A DNA stretch of 64,000 nucleotides. Source: Sphaerulina vaccinii (lineage: Eukaryota; Ascomycota; Dothideomycetes; Mycosphaerellales; Mycosphaerellaceae). Position numbers and translations under genes: made by a program. The notes beneath the pieces were generated by a model. That model saw only the letters and a list, made by a program, of their open reading frames with translations, did no database searches and was not told the origin of the DNA. Of this stretch, positions 13,685 to 24,846 are shown piece by piece (positions within the stretch are counted from its first letter, which is position 1; each line of letters starts with the position of its first letter). The stretch covers positions 310,001 through 374,000 of the forward strand of contig JAKUDP010000023.1 of NCBI GenBank assembly GCA_022570795.1. Reading direction: 5' to 3'.

Positions 13685-15930
13685 TCATATACCAGAGTCA
13701 CTCTGGAGATATGCTGCATTATTCGGGTAGTGCTCATTCCAAGCTGCACATTGGCTGTCATAATCTGATGGGAGAGGGCTGACATCGAGCATAGTCGATT
13801 GACTCTCGATGAACTGCACAGCAAACCCATCGTCCGCGTGCCATGCCTGCAGCTATGTCAGTTCAGTGATGCTTTGAGGGAGTTGGTGTTTGAACTCACA
13901 ATATGGCAGTGCATAAGCCAAGCTCCAGGATTGTTCGTCTTGAACGCAATGGCCAGCCACCCGTTAGTCGGCAGCATTGCCACATCTCTTCGAACAGGGT
14001 CGTCATAATTCAAAGTCTCTCGGTCCGCATCAGTCCATCCACTGGTTCCCCATCCAAGAACATAGAAGTCATGGCCGTGCAAATGGATAGGATGTGGGAT
14101 GTTGACAGTGAAAGGAGATCCAGTGCCTTCAGTGATCACCCAATAAGTCCATTCGTTCTCGTCAGGCAAAGATATCACATTCGAACGCTCGCTCCATTTC
14201 GAGTAGCCCACGTCGGTCTGAACGTCTCCAAGCGTGGGAGCTCCCCAGTCGACTTTCATGGGTGTGCCATTGACTTGCCAGTAGAGTGTAAGGTAGCCAT
14301 CTGCATCTGTAGACTGATTGATTGCAGTGTCCAATTGCTCGAAAGTAGGAATGGTGTTCTGTGGGACATAGGAATTCCAGTATGACACGATCCCAGTCTC
14401 GTCTGTACAGCGTTGTGTATATGCTGTTGCAGTGCTGATCGGTGTCTCAGTCTCGTGACCTTCGTATGAGAAGATGGATTTGATGTTGCCATTATTGTAG
14501 TTAGAGCCACAGCCTGCAGTGTCCTGCGACTCTGCTCGGAACCAATAGCTTCCAGGCGATTGATTTGCAGTGATGATTACGTCGTAACGCTGGCCGATGC
14601 CAATGAAGACCCAGGAAGCATTGTAAGGAACAATCGGAACGAAGTCTGCTGCAATCACGGTCATGGTGTGTCCATCAAGCGAGAACTGAAAGTGGCCATC
14701 GACACTGGTGTTGATGAGTCGCAGCCTGTGCTTCTTACCAGCCTTCAGAGTGGTGCGCGAGTACGAGCCACCAGAAGTCGAAGTCATCGAGCCATTGATC
14801 AAGCCATTGTCGGCTGTGGGCGCCAGAGAGTTTCGATGCATGGCCATGAGAGATGTCGTACCGACTGTAGGGTAGTACCAATCAGTGATTGGAAGTGGTC
14901 CAAGATCCTCATCATAGTCCGCCGTGGCTGGTCCATAGATTACGATTGGCCCAAGAACGCCATCTCCGTACTGACTCGAAAAGTGCGAATGGTACCAGCT
15001 CGTGCCGTATTGAGTAGCAGTGAAGGTGTACGTCTTCTGTCCACCGGGCACAATGGGACATTCGGTGAGACCAGGCACGCCATCTTGTGCATTGCTGTGA
15101 TACATTCGCATGCCATGCCAATGAATCGATGTCCCATTGTTCTCCAACTCATTTTTCACTGTCACTGAAATAGTGTCACCCCAATCCGCATAGATAGTGG
15201 GGCCAGGATATTGCCCATTGATGGCGTAGACCATGCGCTCGTAGCCATCTGGTGCGAGGGTAGTATTGGTGATTGTCAACTCGTACGACACAGTGCGTCC
15301 TGTCACAGGCCAGTCCTCATCGAAGTCCGTATCGATGTTGAAGCCAGCAGTCCAGCAGTCACGCGAGCTCGCGGCGTTCGTGCAGGCTGCTGGGGCTGCA
15401 GAGGTAGCAGTGGCATCTGGAGCTCGCACTACGTTCACACTAGCTGTTGTTGAGGTCGCAGTATCTGATTGCCACAAGTCGGAGACAGTTGCACTGCCGC
15501 TGCTGGGCACAGTGAAAGAGTGATCAGAGCCTGATTCCCAAGTGATTGTGCCGTCTGTGCCGATCTTGATGTATTTGTACGTGAAAGTAGTTCCAACCGG
15601 TATACTGATAGTGCCAGACCATAGAGGATTGTCGCTGGTGTATTGTGCTGCGTCGAGTGACACTGCACTACTCGTGTCCCATGTTCCCAGTTGAGAAATC
15701 GAGCCTACAACTTGTATCGTCTCGCCCCATATCGTTTCGACGAGCTCGTTGAAGGTAATGTCTGAGCTGGTGGTCTGCCGCCGCACATCGGATCTCCGAT
15801 TTATAGTTACAGGTCGTAAAGGCGTGAAAGGTGTTGCTTGTCGTGCGGTACCAGCTTGGTGTAACCTTTCGCTAGGAATGACCGAGGCAGTGGCCAATGC
15901 AATTAAAGATAGGTAGTAGTGTAACCTCAT
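13685..15930 (-). CDS. secreted laccase (multicopper oxidase) with N-terminal CBM20
   Basis: This 730-residue product has a signal peptide (MRLHYYLSLIALATAS) and a dibasic site (NRR). A CBM20 starch-binding domain follows at about residues 55-150, with QVVGSISQLGTWDTSSAV, PLWSGTI, FTYKYI and ITWES, very like glucoamylase starch-binding domains. After a short Thr/Ala linker comes a full three-cupredoxin laccase. Its copper boxes are HWHG, WYHSH, HPIHLHGHD and HCHIAWHADDGFAVQF. The last box is completed only through the 53-nt intron at 13847-13899 (GTGAGT, CTGAC, GCAG, phase 0). The residue ten after the copper Cys is Phe, as in high-potential laccases. The protein ends DSGI, the C-terminal plug of asco-laccases. 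The start is the ATG at 15930. It would oxidise phenols with O2 outside the cell while anchored to alpha-glucan. Confidence 0.9.
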
Positions 15931-18004
15931 GATGGCTATCAAAGATTGCAGGCCAGTCCAGAAGGCCAGATGGAATTACGATACCCAAGAAGGTATAAGT
16001 AGGTAAAGTGTTGTAGATCGCGAACAGTGAATGGACTAAGGAGTTAGCGAAGAAAGTCGTAGATTGAGAAAGTAACAAGCAAGTGTTTGCATGCCACGCG
16101 AGGGCAGAACACTTTGTATCCTCGCAGCGGACACTCCGATGGAAAGTCGAAGCACGTATCAGGAAGACGCTTCTCAGGCGTAGCCACATCTCCACTCTGC
16201 CTGCTGCAATGGAGTTGTGACGCGAGGTCCGCGCGAGGAGGCTGAAGATAGAAATTCTGTACCACAACAGGACGCGGTTGAGGAGCCAAACAGACATCGC
16301 TAAACGCGCCTCTCCTGAGCTCGTGCAGTAGTCGCAAAGTGTCTTCCAGGATTGAGAGTAAGGTAGAGTATGCGATATAGTGTTGCTACACGAGCGGCAA
16401 ACGGGCCGAGCGACACTCTGTAAGAGATGACTGTATGGCTGAGAGGGTATAAGCAAGCTGAAGCTCAATGGTAATGCTTGATTCATTCTGTCGTGGTTTG
16501 CCAACACATATCGGGCTGGGTGGTGTGGTGATTGCGCCACTCCTCGTGCATAGATGTTAGTCTTCACAACCTATGCAGAGTTACCGCAGGAACAGCGAAA
16601 GGATCGCCGGTGCATCTACGGCTGGTACACGACCCTGGTCCACGTTCTATTCCTTGCTAGTTGTGGAGTGGATCGGACACCTTCTCCGATGCAACTATGC
16701 TGCCGTGCTACCGAGTACGTCAGCAAAACATGCGACTCAACGTGAGTAGTAGGACAAAACGAGAAATGCACTAGAATATATACCAGATGATGTAGTATAC
16801 GTTCTCACCGATGAGCGTGGCCATGGCAATGCTTGCACACCAAAGTGTACCCACAAGTTTGCACGAGGGCAGGCAATAATGTTACCGCACGAAGTTAGAT
16901 CGTGAGCGCATTCTCGTGTCTGGTGAGCTGTGGGTACTGCCAATAATTGTGGTGGCGTTTGCATGCGAGTCATCGCCGTAGTGATCTCCACTGCTGTTTG
17001 AGCTCGACACGTCGAACTGCTCGAAAGGTTCTCTGCAGGCTGAAGAGTGAGAATAGTCCTGACAGCAGTAGTCATCCGCGCTGAGATGAGATCAACCAGA
17101 AGGATCGCAGCTTCGCCCGTTCGGCCGCCATGGGCTGCCACGAGTTGAACGTCTTGCAGCATCGCAGTCGTCACGGTGTCCGTCTTGCCACAAATGCGGC
17201 CACGTGCAGATGTCTCTGACCCCCGAAACCAGTGCCGGGGCATGGGGAAGTGGTGCTAGTGGATCTGTATTATTAGCAGCTTGTGTCACCAAGATCTGGT
17301 GGAGTTTCATTGACACTATCGAGCTGTGTCCACTTCGGGCTATTTGCGACTCCTCAACTCTTATCGCAGAGCTTATCTGATAATACCAGTTGTGGCCAGT
17401 GAAGAAGGAGCTGAACAGAGTGTGCAGCAAAGCTACGCCGCGTCGTAGCAAGCAGTACCGTCCTGTCTGTCTCATTATCACTCAGTGCAGACTCTCTGGG
17501 ACGCTGCAAGTACAATGCACTTATGGCTCAGGCGGCGTGTCTTGAAGACCGTGCTTATTGGTGAACATCTGCAGTATCTCAGCTCGGGACCACACACCTT
17601 CCAGAAGGCCTCGTAAGCCATGCATGGTGAACACCAACAAGACACCAAGCCTCTGCCTTGCTCCGACGCATAGAAGTTACCCAAGCTAGAGGTTGTTCGA
17701 AAGAGCTGTAGAGATTCGAGCCGAGCACCCGCCTTCTGAAGCATCGACAAAAGGTTCCCTCAGCTTTGAGGACGTGAACGCTTTCGGCGTCTGGCATCAT
17801 AGTTGAACTCTTCGACCCGGTGCCGTAGGCTTCACTTCGCATGATGATGGTCTTTGTCCTGGTTGCTGTGGTTCAGCGCCATTTGGCCATATCCGGCGAG
17901 GATGAAAGAGAAGCCGCGACAGCTAAAGACCTCAGGCTTGATCCCTCACATCGCTCGATCGTCCACTGGTTCTGATTTTGCTCTGTTGCAATCTTACAGC
18001 AAAG
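15931..18004. other. long intergenic stretch with one weak minus-strand exon
   Basis: This is mainly the laccase promoter region. At 16882-17080 (-) a frame behind a plausible acceptor (ATCTCATCTCAG) reads ADDYCCQDYSHSSACREPF and stops, which looks like the end of a cysteine-containing secreted protein. I could not connect it to upstream exons without frame breaks, so it may be a remnant. Nothing else is supported. Confidence 0.3.
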
Positions 18005-18656
18005 ATGGCGAAGAAAGAGTCGAAGAACATCCATGGGGCAAGTCCCTTGACGTTGCCGTGTCAATTCGTGTACTAATGGTCACCAGGAGCGGATGGTATT
18101 GTACAAGCTCGACGAAGCCACCGGAACCCCACTGTATCGCATCGATCATGATGCGACCCGGACACCGGCTGCGAATGCTCCAGGCGCAAGATCTCAAGCT
18201 GCGGACACTCTTGGTCGAGCATGGAGCAAAGCCTTGCGCAAAGCTGAGGAAGCCAAGAGTGATCTCACCTATCTGCTAGACCGGATCGACAACAGAATCG
18301 CCATTCCCATCCCTGCCTGGGCAGATCGCAGCAGACCAAGAAAGCAACCAGCGCCAAAGCCTCGATCTCCAGTAGCGTATGTTCCCGATCCTATACGTGG
18401 TATGCGTGTTCCAGGAGATACAGCGGATGAGGTTCTGCTCGGCGATGCCTATGGCTCTACACGCCACCATTACGGTCCTGATTCCAGGTTCGATGGGTCG
18501 TCGAGGAGACATGGCGTTCTCGGTCCAGGAAGCAAGCCTGTGCATGCTGGACACACGCATAGTCCTCGCCGTAGCCCACCATTGCCTGGCCGGGCGAGAC
18601 TTACAGTGCCTGTGAGGCAGAAGAGGAGTGGCAGAGCAAGATGGCAGTTCCTTTAG
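18005..18656 (+). CDS. hypothetical basic protein, probable GC-AG intron
   Basis: I do not recognise the family. A short first exon (18005-18037, MAKKESKNIHG) and a second exon (18087-18656, ERMVLYKLDEATGTPLYRI...) keep one frame if a 49-nt intron with a GCAAGT donor, CTAAT branch and CACCAG acceptor is removed, giving about 200 residues. The product is hydrophilic, rich in Arg, Pro, Gly and Ser in its C-terminal half (RSRPRKQPAPKPRS), and has no signal peptide or membrane segment. GC-AG introns are a small minority in fungi. The alternative is a start at the Met at 18093, giving 187 residues without the intron. The C-terminal half may be disordered. Confidence 0.45.
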
Positions 18657-19146
18657 TTGTAGATATTGCCCCGTACTGAAGTATAGTCGCGCTTTTACGC
18701 TTGCTCGAAGTTTCTCGTGTCAGGCTTTTCCACACAGCTAGTTGGGATAGCTATCTGCGATCGTCTTCCGTTTTCCCATTTTTCGAGTCGGTCGAGTCGT
18801 CGCGTGCATTCCTCGGGTGGTTGTTCGGCTGCGAATTCGTGAACATTGTCTAGAGTCGAGCTGAATCTCCTGGGATTTAGTGTAGGCGTATATAGGCATC
18901 GTAGTCTGCGGCAAGGAGACTATAGTATGGCTACGAGCACTGTACGGTAAAGGATGTAGTCGTAGAAGGAAGAGTAGTGTGCCAGTGATTGATAGTAAGC
19001 AGTAAGCAGTCCCTCGTCATTACAAGCTCGGGCTCCTCGTATTCACTTCGCCTAGCGTTGCCGAGACTCAGCGGCATATGAAAGTGTATCTGCTCCTGTT
19101 ACCACTCTGACCGACAACTGCTCACTCTCAGACAGCGACAGTAACA
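18657..19146. other. intergenic stretch
   Basis: This should hold the promoter of the rhodanese gene. No gene-like frame or repeat is visible. Confidence 0.4.
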
Positions 19147-19695
19147 ATGGCCTCCGCCGAACAGCCATGGCATGCCGCTTTCCCAGCGCCAAAGCCCGAG
19201 TACACAGCAGAGCTCATGCCTCGCAATCGCGCCCTCACCATAATGAGCATGCGAATCGCATCAATGCTCATCATTGATGTCCGCAGAACAGACTACGAAG
19301 GCGGCAGTATACGCGGTAGTCTCAACATTCCCGCTCACGGCTTCTGGTGGAACCGCGGCATACTGTATGAGCTCTGCTATAAAGCGGACATTGAGTGGGT
19401 CGTGTTTACTTGTGGCTCTTCCAATGGCAGAGGGCCACGATGCGCGAGTTGGTTCCTCGAGCATGTAAGAGAGACGGTGGGTGATCAGGATATGAATGTT
19501 ATGGTTCTGGAGGGAGGTGTCAAAGGGTGGGTCAAAGCAGGAGAGGAGTATACGAAGTATATGGATGGATATAAACCAGACTTCTGGAACGAGATGTTTG
19601 CAGAGGAAGAGAGGAAGAAGAGTGGCTCGAGTGGAGAAGGACAGGTTTCCAGTACAGTTGCTAATGCTGTGGGCGATGGCGATGTTTCGAAGTGA
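19147..19695 (+). CDS. rhodanese-domain protein of Cdc25/arsenate-reductase type
   Basis: This single-exon gene encodes 182 residues. A rhodanese fold is marked by LIIDVRRTDYEGGSIRGS near the N-terminus and VLEGGVKGW near the C-terminus. The active loop CGSSNGRGP is a C-x5-R-G-P loop, as in Cdc25 phosphatases and the yeast arsenate reductases Acr2/Ych1, rather than the shorter six-residue loop of sulfurtransferases. It should therefore act as a thiol-based phosphatase or arsenate reductase in the cytosol. The tail after residue ~150 is acidic, then Ser/Gly-rich. No arsenite pump gene lies nearby, so arsenic detoxification is not supported by context. Confidence 0.75.
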   Translation: MASAEQPWHAAFPAPKPEYTAELMPRNRALTIMSMRIASMLIIDVRRTDYEGGSIRGSLNIPAHGFWWNRGILYELCYKADIEWVVFTCGSSNGRGPRCASWFLEHVRETVGDQDMNVMVLEGGVKGWVKAGEEYTKYMDGYKPDFWNEMFAEEERKKSGSSGEGQVSSTVANAVGDGDVSK

Positions 19696-19996
19696 GAGCT
19701 GGACGGCCAAGTCGCGTGCTGAGGATGTATGTCGACTAGGAGCAGGCTTCAGAGAGGTCGATGGCACAAGAGTCTTGTCATCTGCTTTGGCTTGAACTGA
19801 AGTCTTATGGATTGTCGTTGTTTGGTGTTGAGATGTTGGGTCTGCCAAAAGTCAGCAAGGCCAAGAGCTGCATCTCTCGTTTCCAACGCAAGACGAGATT
19901 CTTCATCATCTCCGCAACACGATTGCGTGCCGTAACAGCAATATGGCCTCAGCCTCATCGTGCTCGGCGGAAGTGTGCCGGCCTTTGTCACGGCGC
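19696..19996. other. short intergenic stretch
   Basis: About 300 bases separate the rhodanese stop from the proposed start of the F-box-like gene on the same strand. Nothing specific is visible. Confidence 0.35.
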
Positions 19997-21017
19997 ATGA
20001 TGGACGAAACCGACAGTGAGACAGACGTGACAAATGTCACTTCTTCAAAGGTATGGCAGGACTCGAAAACCACCCTTCCACACATTGCTCACGAAATCAC
20101 AGTGTGATGCGATCAAAGCTCCTCAGCCGCTTAGACTGATGACTCTGCCTTCAGAGATCCGACTGAAGATCTACGACCACCTGGTACACACTGTCGCTGC
20201 AACAAGAAACCTTGCGCTCAAAGAGCATGTCTGTGGATTTTTGATCACTCGAACCGACACTGCGCACCACGCTGGCGCCCTGTTTGCGGACGTCATAATC
20301 CCAAAACTTACTACGGTCTGCAAGAAGTTCTCATCCGAGTATCAGCACCATGTGCTCAGCCACTCCACGATGGATATTTCGGCGACTCAGCAGATACCAC
20401 GTGTCTTAGGCGACCTCCCTTGGCACGGCGAAATCCCACGACCGGACGCATTAAAGGCCATACGAAGCTGCCAGATCTACTTGTCGTGGCGACTTGCGTT
20501 TGGAATAGGTCAGGAATGGCAAAGCCAGTCCGACAGCTGGCAACTCAACCCAGAAAATCACGACAATTGGACTCCGACAAAGGAAGTGCATAAGGACTTA
20601 CAAAAGCTCCTGTCCAGCCTTCGCGAAGTCTTGTCTGATCGAGTAAAGTTCATCTTTCGTCTGGAGCTCTTGCCTGATTACATGTATACAGCCACAACCG
20701 CCCATGAAATATTCGATGTGGACGCGTTTGTGCATCTTCTCGGGAAGAGCGAGTCTCCGATCAAGCCGTTCAGCATCATACTCACGGCTCAATCTTCTTC
20801 GCATACGGTGCTGGACTCTCCTGAGAACTACTTGATGCGTCAGCGGTTGCTCAATATACATGGAGCAGGCACGCCCGCGCTTGCCACTGTTCCGCATTGG
20901 AAGGTGAGTCTCAGTAAAGAGATGTGCTTCTGGGATGCTATCATGACTCGAGATCGAGATAAGAAATTGAAGAAGAGCTCTTGGAACTTCAGTGGAGTAT
21001 ATGAACAGGAAGAATGA
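19997..21017 (+). CDS. F-box-like hypothetical protein
   Basis: Exon 1 (19997-20050) encodes an acidic leader, MMDETDSETDVTNVTSSK. After a 52-nt intron (20051-20102; GTATGG, GCTCAC branch-like, TCACAG, phase 0) exon 2 opens with APQPLRLMTLPSEIRLKIYD, a short F-box-like motif of the LPxEIRxxIY kind that is abundant in Dothideomycete genomes. The total is 322 residues. The rest has no recognised domain and could be a ligand-binding half of unknown target. Such proteins may be substrate adaptors of SCF ubiquitin ligases, but most of this lineage-expanded group are uncharacterised. Without the intron, translation could start at 20034 with a less family-like leader. Confidence 0.6.
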
Positions 21018-21457
21018 GTTTTGGTTTACGATGAACTGAGCCTGACATGGCTCTTCACATGTCGGCAGGTCCATGTGAGTCGTTGCTTCGAACGCTCCCT
21101 CATTGTCCTGCTCTGTCCTGTCCCAGGAACACTCTGAAAAGTCATTCGCCACGAAGTCAGCATAATTAGCTGGAGCCGTGCCAGATCCACGAATGAAACA
21201 CTTTCAATGCATCTCACAGCGTCTGACAGAGACCCAAGAGCACGTCAAGGGATGGAGTGAAGAAAAGGCTTGGTCTCAGTAGGCCCGCATGATGAGCAGC
21301 TATGCCGGATCAGGAATGCTGCCGAATGCACTAAGAGGTGCGTGCCGAGGAGTCTTCTATATTGCCCAGTTTTAGTAATTTTCAATTCTCTCCAAACCTG
21401 TCATCACCTTGAATTACCGACCACGTTCAACAGACTTTTCGCGCCTATGACCGGGCT
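21018..21457. other. intergenic stretch
   Basis: This lies between two plus-strand loci. No motif-bearing frame is visible. Confidence 0.35.
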
Positions 21458-23847
21458 ATGAAGACGGAAAGTTCTGCAGGACAGTTACTCCCTTATGTTT
21501 GCAACGAACTCAGGACGCTTAGCATCGGTCGCCTCAATGCCCACTTTCAGTGGCATGATCTATCGCCGCGGACTGACATGCACTCGGTTGCGCTGACGCA
21601 CTCCGGTCATACGCTTCCTTCTCTGACACACGTCCAAGTTGCAGCATTGCTAAGCTATTCTTGGCTCTAGTTCCTCGTTCCAGGACGATCTCACATCGCT
21701 TATTCATACATGAAGCATCGCGAAGCAAGCAACATAGGCCGTACCTGGTGGGCAAGATATTCCGCCAACGATATCGCACAGTCGGCAAGCAAAACTACCA
21801 GCTTTTGAGCCGTTACCTGCGTGTTGTCTACGAGAGCTGTCTTGAAACTCGCAGATCTGGCACCAATCAGTCCGCCACACCAAGAGTTCTCATCCCTGCT
21901 ACCAGCACGGTTGCGCGGGGTCTCAATGCAACGCTTGTCGAAGTGGACACTGGCTCACTGACAAGGTTGAAGGAGAACTGCCATCGCCTTATGAACATGA
22001 CAAAAAAAGGTATCACTATCGAGCATCACAAAAAGCTCTTCGAAGCTGTGATTGAGGCGGCTAGATGCTTCTACGTAAGAAGTCCTATCTTTTCCAGCAT
22101 GGACATAAGACCGTATATCATCAATGCCGTGGATGTTCAGTACGGAGCCAACGATCCTGACCAAGGATTCAGGACAATCTATGATAGCAAGGACGTCCAA
22201 GAGCTCATTAGTAACAGCACAAGCCTTTACAACGCATTGGTATAAAGATCATGGAACAACCCTCGAAAGTTGTTGCTAATCATTGCGTACAGGAACCATC
22301 GATATCAGATCCGAGCTATAGAGCACAGTTTCTGCAGATGCTGGTCTTCCTGCTCTCAATGCTGACCGAGGCCCGCCCACGTCGAGAGAACGAAAATACT
22401 TGTCGAGGACTTTTGGAATAAACGTGAACCGGACTCACCTGGAAGTCCTCTTCGTGAAAGTTATGCCGATGGATTCACCAAACGCAAAGATCTTCCTGTC
22501 GTCGCTGATATCGGCGGTCTTTTCCGGGGAAATGTCGGAGAGCACACTGGAAGACGAAGAAGCATGCTGGTATATACTCGTTCGAAATCTCGCTGAGCGG
22601 GGCTATTTGATACCGTCGACTGCGGAAAGTCTGTCTACACAGAGTAAACCGCACAGCTGGATGCCTGCATGGCCCGCCGGAGGGATCAAGTCAAGCAAGG
22701 CCCTGAGCCGACTTCAGCTCCACGGAAGTCATCTCAAAGGCTTCAACGAGATCTTGCCAGTCAACATCATCACTGACTCAGATGTCAGTCAGCTACAGTG
22801 TACTTCTTTGATAGCGAAGATGCATGCTTTGTCGATGCGCACGACTACGAAGATATACAGGCTATGAAGCCCGGGCACTATAATGTTCGCGATACTCAAA
22901 ATCCGGATCGAGTCATGGAGCTGCTCATAAGCCAGGAGTCATTGAACGAGAACGCCAATCGAGCAGTCCACACGATCAGTAGCGCCATGGCGGAGATGAA
23001 CACCCATGCCAGGCGTGCCCACTTTGGAGACCCCACAAAGTCTCTACCTGGCGGATATGAGATGGACCCTATCAAGATAGCCATGGACTTACCTACACAT
23101 GGTACGATAACTAGACAAGAGGCCTACCTCGGCGAATCCATGAAATACATGGCGCTCTCCTGGCAGTGTAACGGCAGAAACATTGACATCATGGACCTGT
23201 TGAGCCGCATGACTCGTACCTCAAATCGAATACAGGCTGTCTGGCAACGCCTTGGGAAGAAATCGAATGGCTCCTTTGGAGAACTCGATAGTGTTCGCCA
23301 AGTACCAGACTATTTGGCAAGACATGACGAGCAGACGCGACTCGAGAGGAATCTATGGACCTCTGTTCGACATATTCCTCATCAACCGATAAGACGCGTT
23401 GTCTTCCCAAATGATGTGCTCGTGGAGCTTGATCCCAGCATATGGTACGAGTACGCAACAAGTCTCCACGACGGTGTCCTCTTAATCGATTCAGAGCGCC
23501 ATATGGTGGAGAGTGTAAGCTGGACTCCCGATGCCAGAGCGGAAGTGGAGTTGGCTGGACTCCCGACGAAGTTCACTGTTGCACCACTCCAGCTTGATTC
23601 CAGGACACGTCGCAGGCGAGGACACCATTACGTAGCGGAAATACAGGAGGGCGATATTGTACTACTATGTGGACGCTACTTCGTCATCATAGGAATTGCG
23701 GCACAAGTTCCACCGGCCATTTGCAACGGCGATCAAGCATATGAGATGGAGAACTGGATGGAGATACAGAAGGTGGAAACCCAAGGTCGCCAACGGGGCG
23801 AACAGGATCAGGTCACAGTACAGCGGTATCGTAGCTTCATAGTCTAA
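21458..23847 (+). CDS. unrecognised multi-exon gene, structure uncertain (possibly decayed)
   Basis: Three plus-strand open stretches lie in a row: ~21577-22245, 22322-22867 and 22798-23847. The first has no ATG in its own frame; a candidate first exon begins at 21458 (MKTESSAGQLLPYVCNEL). A good intron (22245-22292; GTATAA, GCTAAT, GTACAG, phase 0) extends the first stretch into EPSISDPSYRAQFLQMLVFL, but that frame meets TAA near 22420. The following frame starts without a clear donor. The last stretch may enter after a CTACAG acceptor at 22796. It encodes about 345 residues with a positively charged RTRRRRGHHYV segment. I do not recognise any family. Either several weak-consensus introns are present or the gene carries frameshifts. 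Treat the coordinates as a locus, not a model. Confidence 0.35.
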
Positions 23848-24175
23848 GTAGTCTTGGACCTCACGATCAACGTCGCGGACGAAACCATGCCGCATGACGG
23901 CGATGTTGTGGTTAACTACTCCGAGTAGTCCTGTAACCTCAGAAGGAACGCCTTCCAGGTTTTGTGTGTTTTGCAGAAGTCCGTTACCCGCCAGTCAGAG
24001 GGTGGATTGTAGATTGCAGTCCTCAGACAGTGTCAACATCCCCACAGCTTCGAGGCATCACGACTTCTCGTATCCCACCACGGGCCTGAAGATGTTGGGC
24101 GCGTTCCATGTCATTGTCCGGTCTGCTGTCGCTCCGCATGACATCTTCTCTATATAGCGATTCCCACGCTCCAGT
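23848..24175. other. intergenic stretch
   Basis: This lies between the preceding plus-strand locus and the weak minus-strand frame at 24176-24619. Nothing is recognisable. Confidence 0.35.
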
Positions 24176-24619
24176 TCATTTCATCCGCCATCCGCGCCCG
24201 CGCCGCTGGGCGTAGTTCATGACTCTGCTCACGTTGCTGGAGACAAGCAGAAGAAGAAGTAGCAGTGTCCATTCAGGGCCGAACGTATACCCCATTCTCT
24301 CCCTCTTTGCAGTCTCGCGAATGTCGGCCCCCATGTCATGGGTTGTTTGGCGTGTTTTGAGTGAAGTATTGCGGCTGCACAGAACATCTCTTAGGCACAA
24401 GGGAGGTCGGTGTAGCCGTGGCTGTGATGATAGAATCAGTCGAGCGTGTGTTTCTCTGCTGGACGATTTGGAGGTATGACCTGCTGTGACGACTCTCAGT
24501 GCCATGGTTGTTGGTGTGCTATTGGGAGCTGAGGCTGTCGAGGTGCGAATCTCTCTGCTACTAGGAAGCGTGCGTCCGTGGCTCTGGTTGTCGTGGGAGT
24601 CGGTGTCGTAGATCGTCAT
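24176..24619 (-). CDS. possible small tail-anchored hypothetical protein
   Basis: An ATG-initiated, uninterrupted frame encodes 147 residues. It is Ser/Thr/Arg-rich and ends with a single hydrophobic run (WTLLLLLLLVSS) followed by a basic tail (RRGRGWRMK), which is the layout of a tail-anchored or single-pass membrane protein. No family is recognised and codon bias gives little support. It lies just downstream of ERO1 on the same strand. It could equally be a chance frame. Confidence 0.25.
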   Translation of the reverse strand: MTIYDTDSHDNQSHGRTLPSSREIRTSTASAPNSTPTTMALRVVTAGHTSKSSSRETHARLILSSQPRLHRPPLCLRDVLCSRNTSLKTRQTTHDMGADIRETAKRERMGYTFGPEWTLLLLLLLVSSNVSRVMNYAQRRGRGWRMK

Positions 24620-24846
24620 AGCCTGAGGAGATGTGAGGCCCCCAGGAGCAAGTCTCTCTGCAGAACGCCTTCTTTCGCCCTACTGGTATGTCTTTGCCCT
24701 CCACGCCTCAGTCCTCGACGTTTCGTGGGGAACGGTGCCGGATTTGGTCAAATATATCCATATTTTTAGGATATCTCATATCGCTAAAGTCGCAGGAGAA
24801 TCATCTACACATAGCATCTTGTTCTACCATCTCGTCCTATCGCTGA

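Noticed and set aside
15872..16567. 231-residue open frame on the minus strand overlapping the laccase start
   Set aside because: It overlaps the laccase signal peptide and leader in another frame, has no motifs, and its composition looks like chance reading of the 5' UTR and promoter.
16882..17080. Cysteine-containing exon ADDYCCQDY... on the minus strand
   Set aside because: It looks coding and follows a plausible acceptor, but no upstream exon could be joined in frame, so a gene is not claimed.
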